From UBA5072 sp041737175 (lineage in GTDB: Bacteria; Bacteroidota; Bacteroidia; Bacteroidales; UBA10428): 64,000 nucleotides of DNA. The DNA lies in contig JBGSSF010000034.1 in the NCBI GenBank assembly GCA_041737175.1, forward strand, positions 248,001-312,000, in the 5' to 3' direction. Below, in pieces: positions 52,321-60,244 of the stretch. A program made the translations under genes and the position numbers. The notes under the pieces are model-generated. The model had not been told where the DNA came from, ran no database searches, and was given only the letters and a program-made list of their open reading frames with translations. How positions within the stretch are numbered: the first letter of the stretch is position 1; each line of letters begins with the position of its first letter.

Positions 52321-52866
52321 TTAATTGGAGGCATAGGTGCCTTCCACCGTGACCTTAACTTCTTTGGCAATTTTATTTTCAACAACGGCAGGAATGGCAA
52401 TGCCATAATCCGAAGGCTTGATAACAAATTCAGCCCGGGCAGTGACTGCGGCTCCTTTTACCTCGATGGTTCCCTTGGTGGTAATGGATTTTGTCACATT
52501 ATGAATGGTCAGGTCGCCTGTGACTTCAGCGGAATATACACCGTCTTTCTTATAATCAACGGCGGCATTGTTTGTAATTTTCCCTTTAAAGGCGGCTTTC
52601 GGATATTTGTCCGATTCCATGTAATTCTCATTAAAATGCTCCTGCATGAGGGCAATCTTAAATTCAAAGGATTTCACCAGCAGGTTGAACCCGAGTTCAC
52701 CGGTGGCGGGATCCAGAATGCTGACAGCCTGCCGGTTATGGGCTTCAATATCTTCCATAGGCGTGTGGGAATAAAACCAGACATGGCTGTTTTTAGATAC
52801 CAGTTTTTGAGCATTCTGTATTTGAAAAATACCCAGTAATGCGAGTATAAAAATTCCTGTTTTCAT
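52321..52866 (-). CDS. YceI family periplasmic protein
   Basis: 181 residues with a signal peptide (to IQNAQ). YceI proteins are lipocalin-like barrels that bind isoprenoid or quinone-like chains. Family features include a DPATGELGFNLLVKSFEF strand and YCEI-like NVTKSITTKGTIEV. It sits between the DUF5777 barrel and the OB-fold protein, all on one strand. The group may carry a lipid or redox carrier across the periplasm; that is inference. Confidence 0.85.
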   Translation of the reverse strand: MKTGIFILALLGIFQIQNAQKLVSKNSHVWFYSHTPMEDIEAHNRQAVSILDPATGELGFNLLVKSFEFKIALMQEHFNENYMESDKYPKAAFKGKITNNAAVDYKKDGVYSAEVTGDLTIHNVTKSITTKGTIEVKGAAVTARAEFVIKPSDYGIAIPAVVENKIAKEVKVTVEGTYASN

Positions 52867-52919
52867 TTTGTATTAGATTGTTTAAGTAAATCATTATAAC
52901 AAAGCAAAGGGAAAATTGA

Positions 52920-53819
52920 TCATTTCAGGGCAAAAACCCTCGAAATGTTAAATCCCAGGTGTATTCCGCCATCCTTCCAGGTTCCTGTGGTTTCACCGAT
53001 GAATCCTTTTTCGATCATCGCCAGGGAGTTTGTCAGTAAAATTGTAAAAACATGTCCTCCGGTTTCAATGTCAACGCCAAAGGAAAGGGGATTGAAAGTT
53101 TCTACACTTTGGAAATCATGGCGGGGAGGTATTATGTAATAGTACTCTGCGTTGAGAGAGAAACGTCGGGTAAGCTTAAATCTTGCACCGCCGCCAATAG
53201 CCCAGACATCATTCGGATCAAGTTCAGTATCCACCATATTGCGGTGAACGTACGTAGGATTGATTTCCAGTGAGAATCTTTCATTTAATTTTCTGGCGAC
53301 AAGCAATTGCTGCACATAGCTCACGCGATCCCAGAAATCAAGGGAACCGGGGCCTGTCCATTTCAGCGAGTTAACAGCTGAACTGGCAAAATAGGACAAT
53401 GAAACCGGCATGTTCCTTTCACCTTTTGATTGCCGGAGGATAGAAAACTTAAGAAAGCCGTCGAATGTTTTTTCATAGGTGCCCCGACCGATACCCAGCA
53501 TCACCCAGTCCGTAATTCCGTATTCCAGGCTGAAATGTATATTGGCCTGGTCAAGTCCCCATAAGTTGTAAGCCCCTGAATTGATCTCCCCGAAACGGTG
53601 CGAGATCCGGAAGTCCAGCTGGCCACCAGGCATCCTTTCAATGGAGTGGCCGTTGAGAATGCGGGTGGATTTGAATGTCGCAGTTGCGTATTCAGTTGAA
53701 TTATCGGCGGCTTCCTCCAGAAGCTGATCCATGTCCTGGGCACATAAGACGCCGGAAACCAGGGTTAGGAACATGCTTATCAGCAGAGAAATTACTCGGG
53801 CTTTCATGGGGCGTTGCAT
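52920..53819 (-). CDS. DUF5777 beta-barrel outer-membrane protein
   Basis: 299 residues from the ATG at 53819, whose first base is also the last base of the upstream stop (TAATG), so translation is probably coupled. An ATG at 53807 is an alternative. A signal peptide (VSGVLCAQ) precedes a barrel of about 260 residues with aromatic strands (GGQLDFRISHRFGEINSG). The DUF5777 family is found beside cytochrome-like and YceI genes in this phylum; its role is unknown. It could be the outer-membrane part of the heme block. Confidence 0.75.
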   Translation of the reverse strand: MQRPMKARVISLLISMFLTLVSGVLCAQDMDQLLEEAADNSTEYATATFKSTRILNGHSIERMPGGQLDFRISHRFGEINSGAYNLWGLDQANIHFSLEYGITDWVMLGIGRGTYEKTFDGFLKFSILRQSKGERNMPVSLSYFASSAVNSLKWTGPGSLDFWDRVSYVQQLLVARKLNERFSLEINPTYVHRNMVDTELDPNDVWAIGGGARFKLTRRFSLNAEYYYIIPPRHDFQSVETFNPLSFGVDIETGGHVFTILLTNSLAMIEKGFIGETTGTWKDGGIHLGFNISRVFALK

Positions 53820-54199
53820 TAATTGTTTGGAGCTCCTGTATCGATCCATTTCTGCACAAGGGCAATTTTGCAGTCCTGAAGTTTGGCCGCCCCCAATGGC
53901 ATCGTGGAGAAACCGCCGCTGTGGGAGATGCTTCCGTAAAGACTTCCGTCATCAGCACGTATTTTCACATCGGCATAATCCTCGAGGCGGATATTGCCTC
54001 CCAGGGATGATGTACTGTTGCTGTGACATCCGTAACAATAGCTTTGAAGGAGTGGTTTAACCGATAGGCTAAAAGTGACATTGGCGGTGTCACATGGATT
54101 TCCCAGCTGCGGATACAGGTATTCCTCGCTGTCGTAATAGCAGGCCGTCACAAGCATTATGACACATATGATAAAAACCGGAAATAATAAATATTTCAT
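53819..54199 (-). CDS. Small c-type heme lipoprotein
   Basis: 126 residues; lipid attachment at Cys20 (LVTAC). One heme motif, C55-Y-G-C58-H59, and a distal Met in STMPLGA. It ends in WIDTGAPNN, like the last heme domain of the next protein. It is probably a monoheme electron carrier or heme scaffold at the outer membrane. It lies six bases after the tri-heme lipoprotein gene and overlaps the DUF5777 start by one base. Confidence 0.85.
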   Translation of the reverse strand: MKYLLFPVFIICVIMLVTACYYDSEEYLYPQLGNPCDTANVTFSLSVKPLLQSYCYGCHSNSTSSLGGNIRLEDYADVKIRADDGSLYGSISHSGGFSTMPLGAAKLQDCKIALVQKWIDTGAPNN

Positions 54200-54205
54200 A
54201 TTAAA

Positions 54206-55210
54206 TTAGTTATTTACGACACCCTGTTCGATCCACAATTCAATCTTCCGGATACTGCAGGCATCCAAAGTGAATGACGGGGGCATGGGCTGGAAACCGC
54301 TGATTCTGTTAATTACTCCTGTAAGAACAGGTGTGCCGTTCCGCAGGGTTTGCGCCTGTAAGGCCACCTGGGCATATCCCGCCAGGTTAACACCACCGCT
54401 TGCAAGGGTTGAGTTGTGACAACCGGTGCAGTTTCCCAGCAGAACAGGATTTACCTGGGAGGAGTAACTGATGGTTCCTGTGGTGTCACATTCATTATCG
54501 GGACAATCACTGTTTTGTGCACCGTCCACGATCCATTGCCTCAATGCAGCGATTTGAGCGGAAGTTAGTGGTGACCTCGGCGAAGGTGGCATGCGATCGT
54601 CCCCGGTTTCCGTAACCACTTCATAGATCTTGCTGTCATTGGGATCAAAAGGTTCAATCCCGTTCTGCACAATGGTGCTGTAACTAGTCAGAACGTAGCC
54701 GTCCTCATGGGTTACAGCATCGTGACATCCGGTAGTCCCGCAGGTTGATACCATCATGGGCAGGATATCCTGCACAAAGCAGATTTCGTCATTGCCTCCG
54801 CCTCCATTCCCTCCGTTGCAGTTTGTTTCAAGGGCCCCCTGTGCTATCCAAACCTGGATTATTGTCCGCTGCTCCAGGGTGAGCGGCCGATCAGGGGGCA
54901 TCATGTGTTCGCTGTTAATATCCGTAAGGACCTTATACAATTCACTTCCCCTGGGGTCGCCGGGATTTACAGCCTGCATGATGGTCTGGTAATTGCTGAC
55001 ATCAAAACCTTCAGCAGCGGATCCGTTTCCATGACAGCCCGTCATGCCGCATGAGGTCTGAAGAACAGGCAAAACCTCTGTTACAAAACATACGGTATCC
55101 AGTTCACCGATACCGGCGGGATCATGCGTGCAGGAAGTAAGAGATACAAAAAAAAGGAGGCTTAGGAGGTTAAAAGAAAGAAAGGCATTCTTGAAGTGAA
55201 TTGGATTCAT
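54206..55210 (-). CDS. Three-domain c-type heme lipoprotein with CX4CH motifs
   Basis: 334 residues; lipid Cys27 (SLTSC). Three repeats of about 95 residues follow. Heme sites: C54-GMTG-C59-H60, C157-GTTG-C162-H163, and C261-TG-C264-H265. Likely axial Met residues are M103/M104, M207 and M309, each before PP. The first two motifs have four residues between the cysteines instead of two, and each of those domains has an extra Cys (C41, C144) at its start. A Gly/Asn-rich linker (132-140) separates domains 1 and 2. Probably exposed on the periplasmic or outer surface for electron transfer. Confidence 0.85.
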   Translation of the reverse strand: MNPIHFKNAFLSFNLLSLLFFVSLTSCTHDPAGIGELDTVCFVTEVLPVLQTSCGMTGCHGNGSAAEGFDVSNYQTIMQAVNPGDPRGSELYKVLTDINSEHMMPPDRPLTLEQRTIIQVWIAQGALETNCNGGNGGGGNDEICFVQDILPMMVSTCGTTGCHDAVTHEDGYVLTSYSTIVQNGIEPFDPNDSKIYEVVTETGDDRMPPSPRSPLTSAQIAALRQWIVDGAQNSDCPDNECDTTGTISYSSQVNPVLLGNCTGCHNSTLASGGVNLAGYAQVALQAQTLRNGTPVLTGVINRISGFQPMPPSFTLDACSIRKIELWIEQGVVNN

Positions 55211-55335
55211 ACCTGCAATGATTAATGCCAGTTTAAAACGGTCAAGGATTTATATTAGTATATGTAAATATATAATAATATAAAATACAATTATCAAATC
55301 AATTCATAAAGTACATAATGCTAATTTAAATAAAA

Positions 55336-55364
55336 AACCCCAAAGGCAAATCACCTTCGGGGTT
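55336..55364 (-). terminator. Intrinsic terminator of gap
   Basis: Hairpin AACCCCAAAGG / CCTTCGGGGTT with one mismatched pair. On the minus strand it is followed by TTTTTTATTT. It lies about 45 bp after the gap stop. Confidence 0.85.
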
Positions 55365-55377
55365 CATTCTCTTTTTG

Positions 55378-55406
55378 CTTAAAACCTTTGGCCTTAAAAC
55401 CTTTGG
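55378..55406. repeat. 15-bp direct repeat CTTAAAACCTTTGG (two copies)
   Basis: Copies at 55378-55391 and 55393-55406, one base apart, directly between the gap stop codon and its terminator. Confidence 0.8.
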
Positions 55407-55408
55407 TC

Positions 55409-56416
55409 TTATTTCACCGTGTTCATGTGAGCTATCATATCCAGCAGCTTGCAGGAATAACCCCATTCGTTGTCGTACCAGGCAACGATCTTAACGAAAT
55501 TGGCGTTGAGCATGATACCTGCTTTTGCATCGAAGATGGAAGTGCGGTCGTCACCGATAAAATCACTGGAAACCACCTCATCTTCGGTATAACCGAGAAT
55601 GCCTTTCAAAGTGGTTTCGGAAGCTTTCTTCATAGCAGCCTTTATGGCGTCATAATCGGTAGCTTTTTCCAGACGGCAGGTAAGGTCAACAACGGAAACA
55701 TTCAGGGTGGGCACCCGGAAAGCCATGCCGGTAAGTTTTCCTTTCAGATCGGGAATAACTTTGGTGACAGCTTTGGCGGCACCTGTAGAGGATGGTATAA
55801 TGTTGCCGGAAGCTGCACGTCCGCCTCTCCAGTCTTTGGCTGAGGGACCGTCAACAGTTTTCTGCGTGGCAGTTGTTGAATGCACTGTAGTCATAAGACC
55901 TTCAACAATACCGAAATTGTCATGCAGAACCTTGGTTACCGGTGCAAGGCAGTTTGTTGTACAGGAAGCATTGGATATAATGTCCATTTCTTTCTTATAG
56001 GTAGTATGGTTTACACCCGGTACAAACATAGGGGTATCATCTTTTGAAGGTGCTGACAGAATGACCCTTTTAGCACCTGCCTTGAGATGGGCTTCCGCTT
56101 TTTCACGGGTTAAAAACAAACCGGTGGATTCAATAACGTATTCCGCTCCGACCTCGTTCCATTTCAGGTTGGCCGGATCTTTCTCGGCAGTAACGCGAAT
56201 GGTGTTCCCGTTAACGACAAGGTGGCCGTCCTTCACTGAAACGGTGCCTTTGAAACCACCATGGATAGTGTCATACTTGAGCATATAAGCCATGTATTCA
56301 ACATCGATCAGGTCATTGATTCCGACGATATCAATATCATTCCTGAGAATAGAAGCTCTGAAGGCGAGCCGGCCAATTCTACCAAAACCGTTAATACCTA
56401 CTTTAATTTTTGCCAT
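55409..56416 (-). CDS. gapA: Glyceraldehyde-3-phosphate dehydrogenase, type I
   Basis: 335 residues. The N-terminal Rossmann fold begins IKVGINGFGRIGRLAFRA; the active-site cysteine is in SNASCTTNCLAP and the catalytic His lies about 27 residues after it. It oxidises G3P with NAD+ and phosphate in glycolysis and so feeds the NADH pool that the hydrogenase and Rex handle. It stands alone with its own promoter and terminator. Confidence 0.97.
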   Translation of the reverse strand: MAKIKVGINGFGRIGRLAFRASILRNDIDIVGINDLIDVEYMAYMLKYDTIHGGFKGTVSVKDGHLVVNGNTIRVTAEKDPANLKWNEVGAEYVIESTGLFLTREKAEAHLKAGAKRVILSAPSKDDTPMFVPGVNHTTYKKEMDIISNASCTTNCLAPVTKVLHDNFGIVEGLMTTVHSTTATQKTVDGPSAKDWRGGRAASGNIIPSSTGAAKAVTKVIPDLKGKLTGMAFRVPTLNVSVVDLTCRLEKATDYDAIKAAMKKASETTLKGILGYTEDEVVSSDFIGDDRTSIFDAKAGIMLNANFVKIVAWYDNEWGYSCKLLDMIAHMNTVK

Positions 56417-56473
56417 ATCTATGTGTTAATTAATTGGTTATAAAATGAAAAAGATTTATCATTCACCAGAATG

Positions 56474-56504
56474 CAAATCTATAAAAAAATAGAGACTTCT
56501 GAAA
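56474..56504 (-). promoter_or_regulatory. Promoter of gap
   Basis: On the minus strand TTTC (56501-56504), a 19-bp spacer and TAGATTTG (56474-56481). Good -7 box, near-consensus -33 box. The start codon is 58 bp downstream. Confidence 0.6.
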
Positions 56505-56538
56505 AAGAATTCAGCGGAATTGCGAAAGGTGAGTGAGG

Positions 56539-57351
56539 TTAATTGGTTTGCAGTTTCCCTTCCCTGGTTATTTTCGGGGCTTTATACTTGGCGTCCCGCA
56601 CCCAGCCAAACCGGTAACAGACAAACAGGCTAAGGAAGAACTGGTTATTGTAATCGGTATACATGATCGGTATTTCCTTTGCAAAAGCATCGAAAACCAT
56701 GCCCACCTCAATGGCATTGATCAACTGATTAACTGAACTGTATTCAAAACTGAGGCCTGCTTTGGCATGCAATCCGGGATACAGCTTTATTTCATTGAAT
56801 CCTTTCCACACGGGCGCGCGACCAGCTATTTCCTTGGTCTGGGGATGCTGAACAAACTCATATTTCTCGACTTTGGTATCGATGATATAAGCTTCGCCGT
56901 TATAAACGCCAATGATGTAAAAGTTGTAGTAAATGGGCTTGGTGATACCCAGACTGGGTCCGATGCTTCCGTAATATTTCACAGCCAGGCTGCCCCTGTC
57001 CTCCTTGGAAAACACTTCACGCTGATATCCGATGGAAGGTCTCAGGTTCAGGAAAAGGTTGGTTTTTCCATAAACGTATTTCCTGCTGCTGGCATATGAA
57101 TAAGGCGAGGCAGATATTTTAACTTCCTTTGGATGTTTGATATAGGCGAAGTCAATATCGTAGATTACTTTGCTGAGATAGGTCTTTCGCTGTCCGAAAC
57201 GGAATCCGGCTCCAAAACCATTTGAATTCAGAGAAAGGGAAACACTTCTTTCATTCTGATACAGGATTTTTTCCTGCGTGTCAATTTCACCCTGAGCGAA
57301 TCCCGCAAGGCAATACAATGTAAAAAGCAAAAAAACAACAGTATTTTTCAA
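56539..57351 (-). CDS. Probable outer-membrane barrel protein, unknown family
   Basis: 270 residues with a signal peptide (CLAGFAQ). Alternating aromatic strands and a final part like PorT/OmpW barrels suggest an outer-membrane barrel, but the protein ends in KLQTN with no terminal Phe/Tyr. I do not recognise a named family. The start is TTG at 57351 (MKNTVVFLLF); there is no ATG in the first part. Function unknown. Confidence 0.65.
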   Translation of the reverse strand: MKNTVVFLLFTLYCLAGFAQGEIDTQEKILYQNERSVSLSLNSNGFGAGFRFGQRKTYLSKVIYDIDFAYIKHPKEVKISASPYSYASSRKYVYGKTNLFLNLRPSIGYQREVFSKEDRGSLAVKYYGSIGPSLGITKPIYYNFYIIGVYNGEAYIIDTKVEKYEFVQHPQTKEIAGRAPVWKGFNEIKLYPGLHAKAGLSFEYSSVNQLINAIEVGMVFDAFAKEIPIMYTDYNNQFFLSLFVCYRFGWVRDAKYKAPKITREGKLQTN

Positions 57352-57427
57352 TGGAAGACGTTGTTTAGTTAAATCTGCCGATACAATGAACTGCCGGAAC
57401 TAACTACAAGATTGATGCCAAAATACA

Positions 57428-57568
57428 CTAGCTGTTTGGTGTGGCTGGCGTTTCAACTGTTTCCTGTGTGTAAGCCGGGCAGATATTTTTTGTGCCGCTG
57501 CAGGCTACAAAGGTAAGAGCAAATAATGCTAAAAAAAACAGCGAAATAAAAAATTTTCTGGCATTCAT
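57428..57568 (-). CDS. Tiny lipoprotein with CPAY motif (46 aa)
   Basis: 46 residues from the ATG at 57568. Signal ISLFFLALFALTFVAC gives a lipid Cys at 23; the mature part has only about 24 residues: CSGTKNICPAYTQ then a short Thr/Pro-rich tail. The frame runs back to 57682 but without the signal context. The motif CPAY recurs in the neighbouring small lipoprotein (57624-57752), so the two look like paralogues. Function unknown; maybe a small outer-membrane or peptidoglycan-linked lipoprotein. Confidence 0.7.
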   Translation of the reverse strand: MNARKFFISLFFLALFALTFVACSGTKNICPAYTQETVETPATPNS

Positions 57569-57623
57569 GTTTTTTCTGTATTTATTGGATAAAATTAGAG
57601 AAAAAGGTTCAGAATTAAAATCA

Positions 57624-57752
57624 TCAACCGTTGTTTTCAGCCTGCTCAGTTTTGTTATCCATGACATAGGCCGGACAAACACTCTTATTGCAGGATACCG
57701 TCAAGGTGATCACAACTACAGCCATAATCAATACCAATACTACTTTTTTCAT
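57624..57752 (-). CDS. Tiny lipoprotein with CPAY motif (42 aa)
   Basis: 42 residues, too short for usual gene calling. It starts MKKVVLVLIMAVVVITLTVSC, a clear lipoprotein signal with Cys21, followed by NKSVCPAYVMDNKTEQAENNG and stop. The signal, the Cys-spacing and CPAY match the next gene (57428-57568), 55 bp downstream on the same strand. The frame was read codon by codon from the sequence. It is probably co-transcribed with that gene. Confidence 0.7.
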   Translation of the reverse strand: MKKVVLVLIMAVVVITLTVSCNKSVCPAYVMDNKTEQAENNG

Positions 57753-57886
57753 CGTTTGAATTCGTTAATGAACATAATAACCATTAATTAGTACGGAAAT
57801 CTGCCTGAGGGGTTACAATATCCCTGTATGCCATTTGATAAATAACTGGAAATCGGGGACGAATATTATCCGGAGGATTTATAAAA

Positions 57887-57922
57887 AACGTAGAGACCCC
57901 GCTTAGGCGGGGTCTCTACGTT
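57887..57922 (-). terminator. Terminator of the hydrogenase operon (TAGAGAC palindrome)
   Basis: Perfect 16-bp arms AACGTAGAGACCCCGC (57887-57902) and its complement (57907-57922) with a TTAG loop. On the minus strand it is followed by TTTTTTATAAA. It shares the TAGAGAC outer arms with the elements at 15398 and 39208. Confidence 0.88.
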
Positions 57923-57940
57923 GACATTAAATCCATCCGG

Positions 57941-58426
57941 TTATTCGTCGTATTCCTTTAGGATATCCTTCACCATCTCGGGTGATACCCTGCCGTAAGT
58001 TTTCTCTCCGACCATTACCACGGGGGCAAGTCCGCAGGCACCAACGCATCGCAGGCAGCTGATCGAGAATTTTCCATCTGAAGTGGTTTCACCAACATCA
58101 ATCTTCAGGTTTTTCTTAAACTCGGCCAGCACATTCTCAGCGCCCCTTACATAACAGGCTGTACCGGTACAAACTGATATCGGATGTTTTCCCTTGGGTA
58201 TCATGGAAAAGAATGAGTAAAATGTTACTACACCGTATACTTTTGCCACGGGAACATTCAACTCCCTGGCTACAACCTCCTGAACCTCCGCAGGCAGATA
58301 GCCAAAAGTATGCTGCGCTTTATGCAAGACATTGATGAGTTCACCGGGCATATTATTGAAGGACTTGCATATTTCCCTGATGGTATCCACGTCCTTCTTC
58401 TTCAGTTCTACTTTAATTCTAGACAT
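57941..58426 (-). CDS. hydC: NADH-linked hydrogenase, NuoE-like [2Fe-2S] subunit (HydC)
   Basis: 161 residues. NuoE-type thioredoxin fold with the [2Fe-2S] cysteines C86 and C91 (VCTGTAC) and C127 and C131 (CVGAC); VVTFYSFF is family-typical. It passes electrons between the HydB flavin and the other clusters. It is the last gene of the operon and follows hydA by 30 bp; a strong terminator lies 18 bp after its stop. Confidence 0.9.
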   Translation of the reverse strand: MSRIKVELKKKDVDTIREICKSFNNMPGELINVLHKAQHTFGYLPAEVQEVVARELNVPVAKVYGVVTFYSFFSMIPKGKHPISVCTGTACYVRGAENVLAEFKKNLKIDVGETTSDGKFSISCLRCVGACGLAPVVMVGEKTYGRVSPEMVKDILKEYDE

Positions 58427-58456
58427 CTTATGTTTTCGCTTTAAGATTATTAGCTA

Positions 58457-60232
58457 TCAAATATAAATGATTTTTTTACTCTTGTCCACGTAATGCGTAT
58501 GGAGAAGTTTATGCGATTTCTCACTCAAGGGTTTGCCCAGAAATTCCTCGTACAGCTTTATGATGTAAGGATTCTCATGGGATTTCCTGGTCGGTTTACT
58601 GGCATCCTCACGATAGATCGCGGCAGTCCTATTTTTCAGGATCTCAACATTCCCGTGATGCAGCGGCTGACCGCCTCCTCCTATGCAACCTCCCGGACAG
58701 GCCATAATTTCAATGGCGTGATAATTGCTTTTACCGCTCCGGATATCTTCGAGAAGCTTTCGGGCATTACCCAAACCGTGCGCGATACCTATTTTTATCG
58801 GGAGACCGTCGAAGTCAAGAGTTGCCTCACGAATTCCTCCCATACCACGTAGTTCCACGAAATCAACCTTTTCCAGTTTCTTTTTGGTAAATAACTCATA
58901 GGCCGTTCTTACAGCAGCTTCGATCACACCTCCGGTTACACCGAAAATTACGCTGGCTCCGGTTGATTCTCCGAGCGGATTATCGAATTCCTCATCCGGA
59001 AGACTGTGGAAATCTATATTTGCCTGCTTTATCAGGTGACCCAGTTCACGTGTTGAAATTGAATAATCTACATCGGGATTACCATCCACCTTGAACTCAT
59101 CACGGGTACATTCATACTTCTTGGCCAGGCACGGCATGATGGAGACCACAACCAGGTCCTGACGTTTCACCTGGATCTTGTCGGCAAAATAGGTCTTGGC
59201 AATTGAGCCGAACATCTGTTGCGGTGATCTTGCTGTTGAAGGTATTTCAAGCATGTCGATAAACTGGGATTCAAAAAAGTTTACCCAGCCCGGACAACAT
59301 GAAGTTAGAATTGGCAGTTTTACGGTTTTATCACCGTTAAGATGCCGGGTAAGCCTGTCCAGCAATTCCGTGCCTTCCTCCATAATGGTTAAATCAGCAC
59401 TGAAATCCGTATCAAAAACATATTTGAATCCCAGTCTCCTCAAAGCGGCCACCAGTTTACCGGTAACCAATGTTCCGGCCGGAAGATCAAACATTTCTCC
59501 AAGCGCTGCCCTGACAGCGGGAGCTGTTTGGACGATCACGGTTTTATTCGGATTGGCGAGGTCACGGATCAGCTGCCGCGTATGATCCACCTCGGTCAAT
59601 GCACCGGTAGGACAAACAGCTACGCATTGCCCGCAATAGGTGCAGACAGAATCTTCCAGATCCATTTCAAAAGCAGGGGCAACGACCGACATGAAACCAC
59701 GGTTGATGGCTGATAGTGCGCCGACTGTCTGAAAATCGTTACACATGGTCTCGCAACGGCGGCACATGATGCATTTGTTCAGATCACGGATGATAGCCGG
59801 GGAAGTGTCCATCCGGTAGGTAGACATCTCGGCGATATCCTCGTTATGGATCTCACGGATTCCCATCATGATGGACAGGTTCTGAAGATCGCAGTTGCCT
59901 GATTTGGCACAGGTCAGACATTCCTTGGGATGATCGGAGAGAAGAAGTTCCAGTACCGTTCTTCGGGCATTCAAAACCCTGATGGAATGAGTCTTGACAA
60001 TCATTCCTTCGGTTACCTCCGTGGAACAACTGGGAGCCAGGTTCCTGCGTCCTTCTACTTCAACCACACAGATCCTGCATCCGCCGGGTTTATGTTCAAT
60101 ATTAAGGTCTTTCAGGTCCATGTAACAAAGCACGGGAATATCGATGCCAACCTGTTTGGCTGCTTTGTAAATTGTGGTTCCCTTTGGAATTTCAACCTGT
60201 TTATTATCTATTGTAAGTTTAACCATTTCCAT
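58457..60232 (-). CDS. hydA: [FeFe]-hydrogenase catalytic subunit HydA (NADH/ferredoxin-linked)
   Basis: 591 residues from the ATG at 60232; TTG at 60244 and ATG at 60226 are alternatives. Cluster order is NuoG-like: [2Fe-2S] C36/C52/C55/C69, His101-C105/C108/C114, two [4Fe-4S] C154/157/160/164 and C197/200/203/207. All three H-cluster loops are intact: TSCCPGW (C312, C313), MPCLAKK (C368) and MACPGGC (C512, C516). It reduces protons or oxidises H2. With HydB and HydC it forms the trimeric type known to be electron-bifurcating. The stop is followed by hydC; hydB is 12 bp upstream. Confidence 0.95.
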   Translation of the reverse strand: MEMVKLTIDNKQVEIPKGTTIYKAAKQVGIDIPVLCYMDLKDLNIEHKPGGCRICVVEVEGRRNLAPSCSTEVTEGMIVKTHSIRVLNARRTVLELLLSDHPKECLTCAKSGNCDLQNLSIMMGIREIHNEDIAEMSTYRMDTSPAIIRDLNKCIMCRRCETMCNDFQTVGALSAINRGFMSVVAPAFEMDLEDSVCTYCGQCVAVCPTGALTEVDHTRQLIRDLANPNKTVIVQTAPAVRAALGEMFDLPAGTLVTGKLVAALRRLGFKYVFDTDFSADLTIMEEGTELLDRLTRHLNGDKTVKLPILTSCCPGWVNFFESQFIDMLEIPSTARSPQQMFGSIAKTYFADKIQVKRQDLVVVSIMPCLAKKYECTRDEFKVDGNPDVDYSISTRELGHLIKQANIDFHSLPDEEFDNPLGESTGASVIFGVTGGVIEAAVRTAYELFTKKKLEKVDFVELRGMGGIREATLDFDGLPIKIGIAHGLGNARKLLEDIRSGKSNYHAIEIMACPGGCIGGGGQPLHHGNVEILKNRTAAIYREDASKPTRKSHENPYIIKLYEEFLGKPLSEKSHKLLHTHYVDKSKKIIYI

Positions 60233-60244
60233 TTTTTCAGACAA

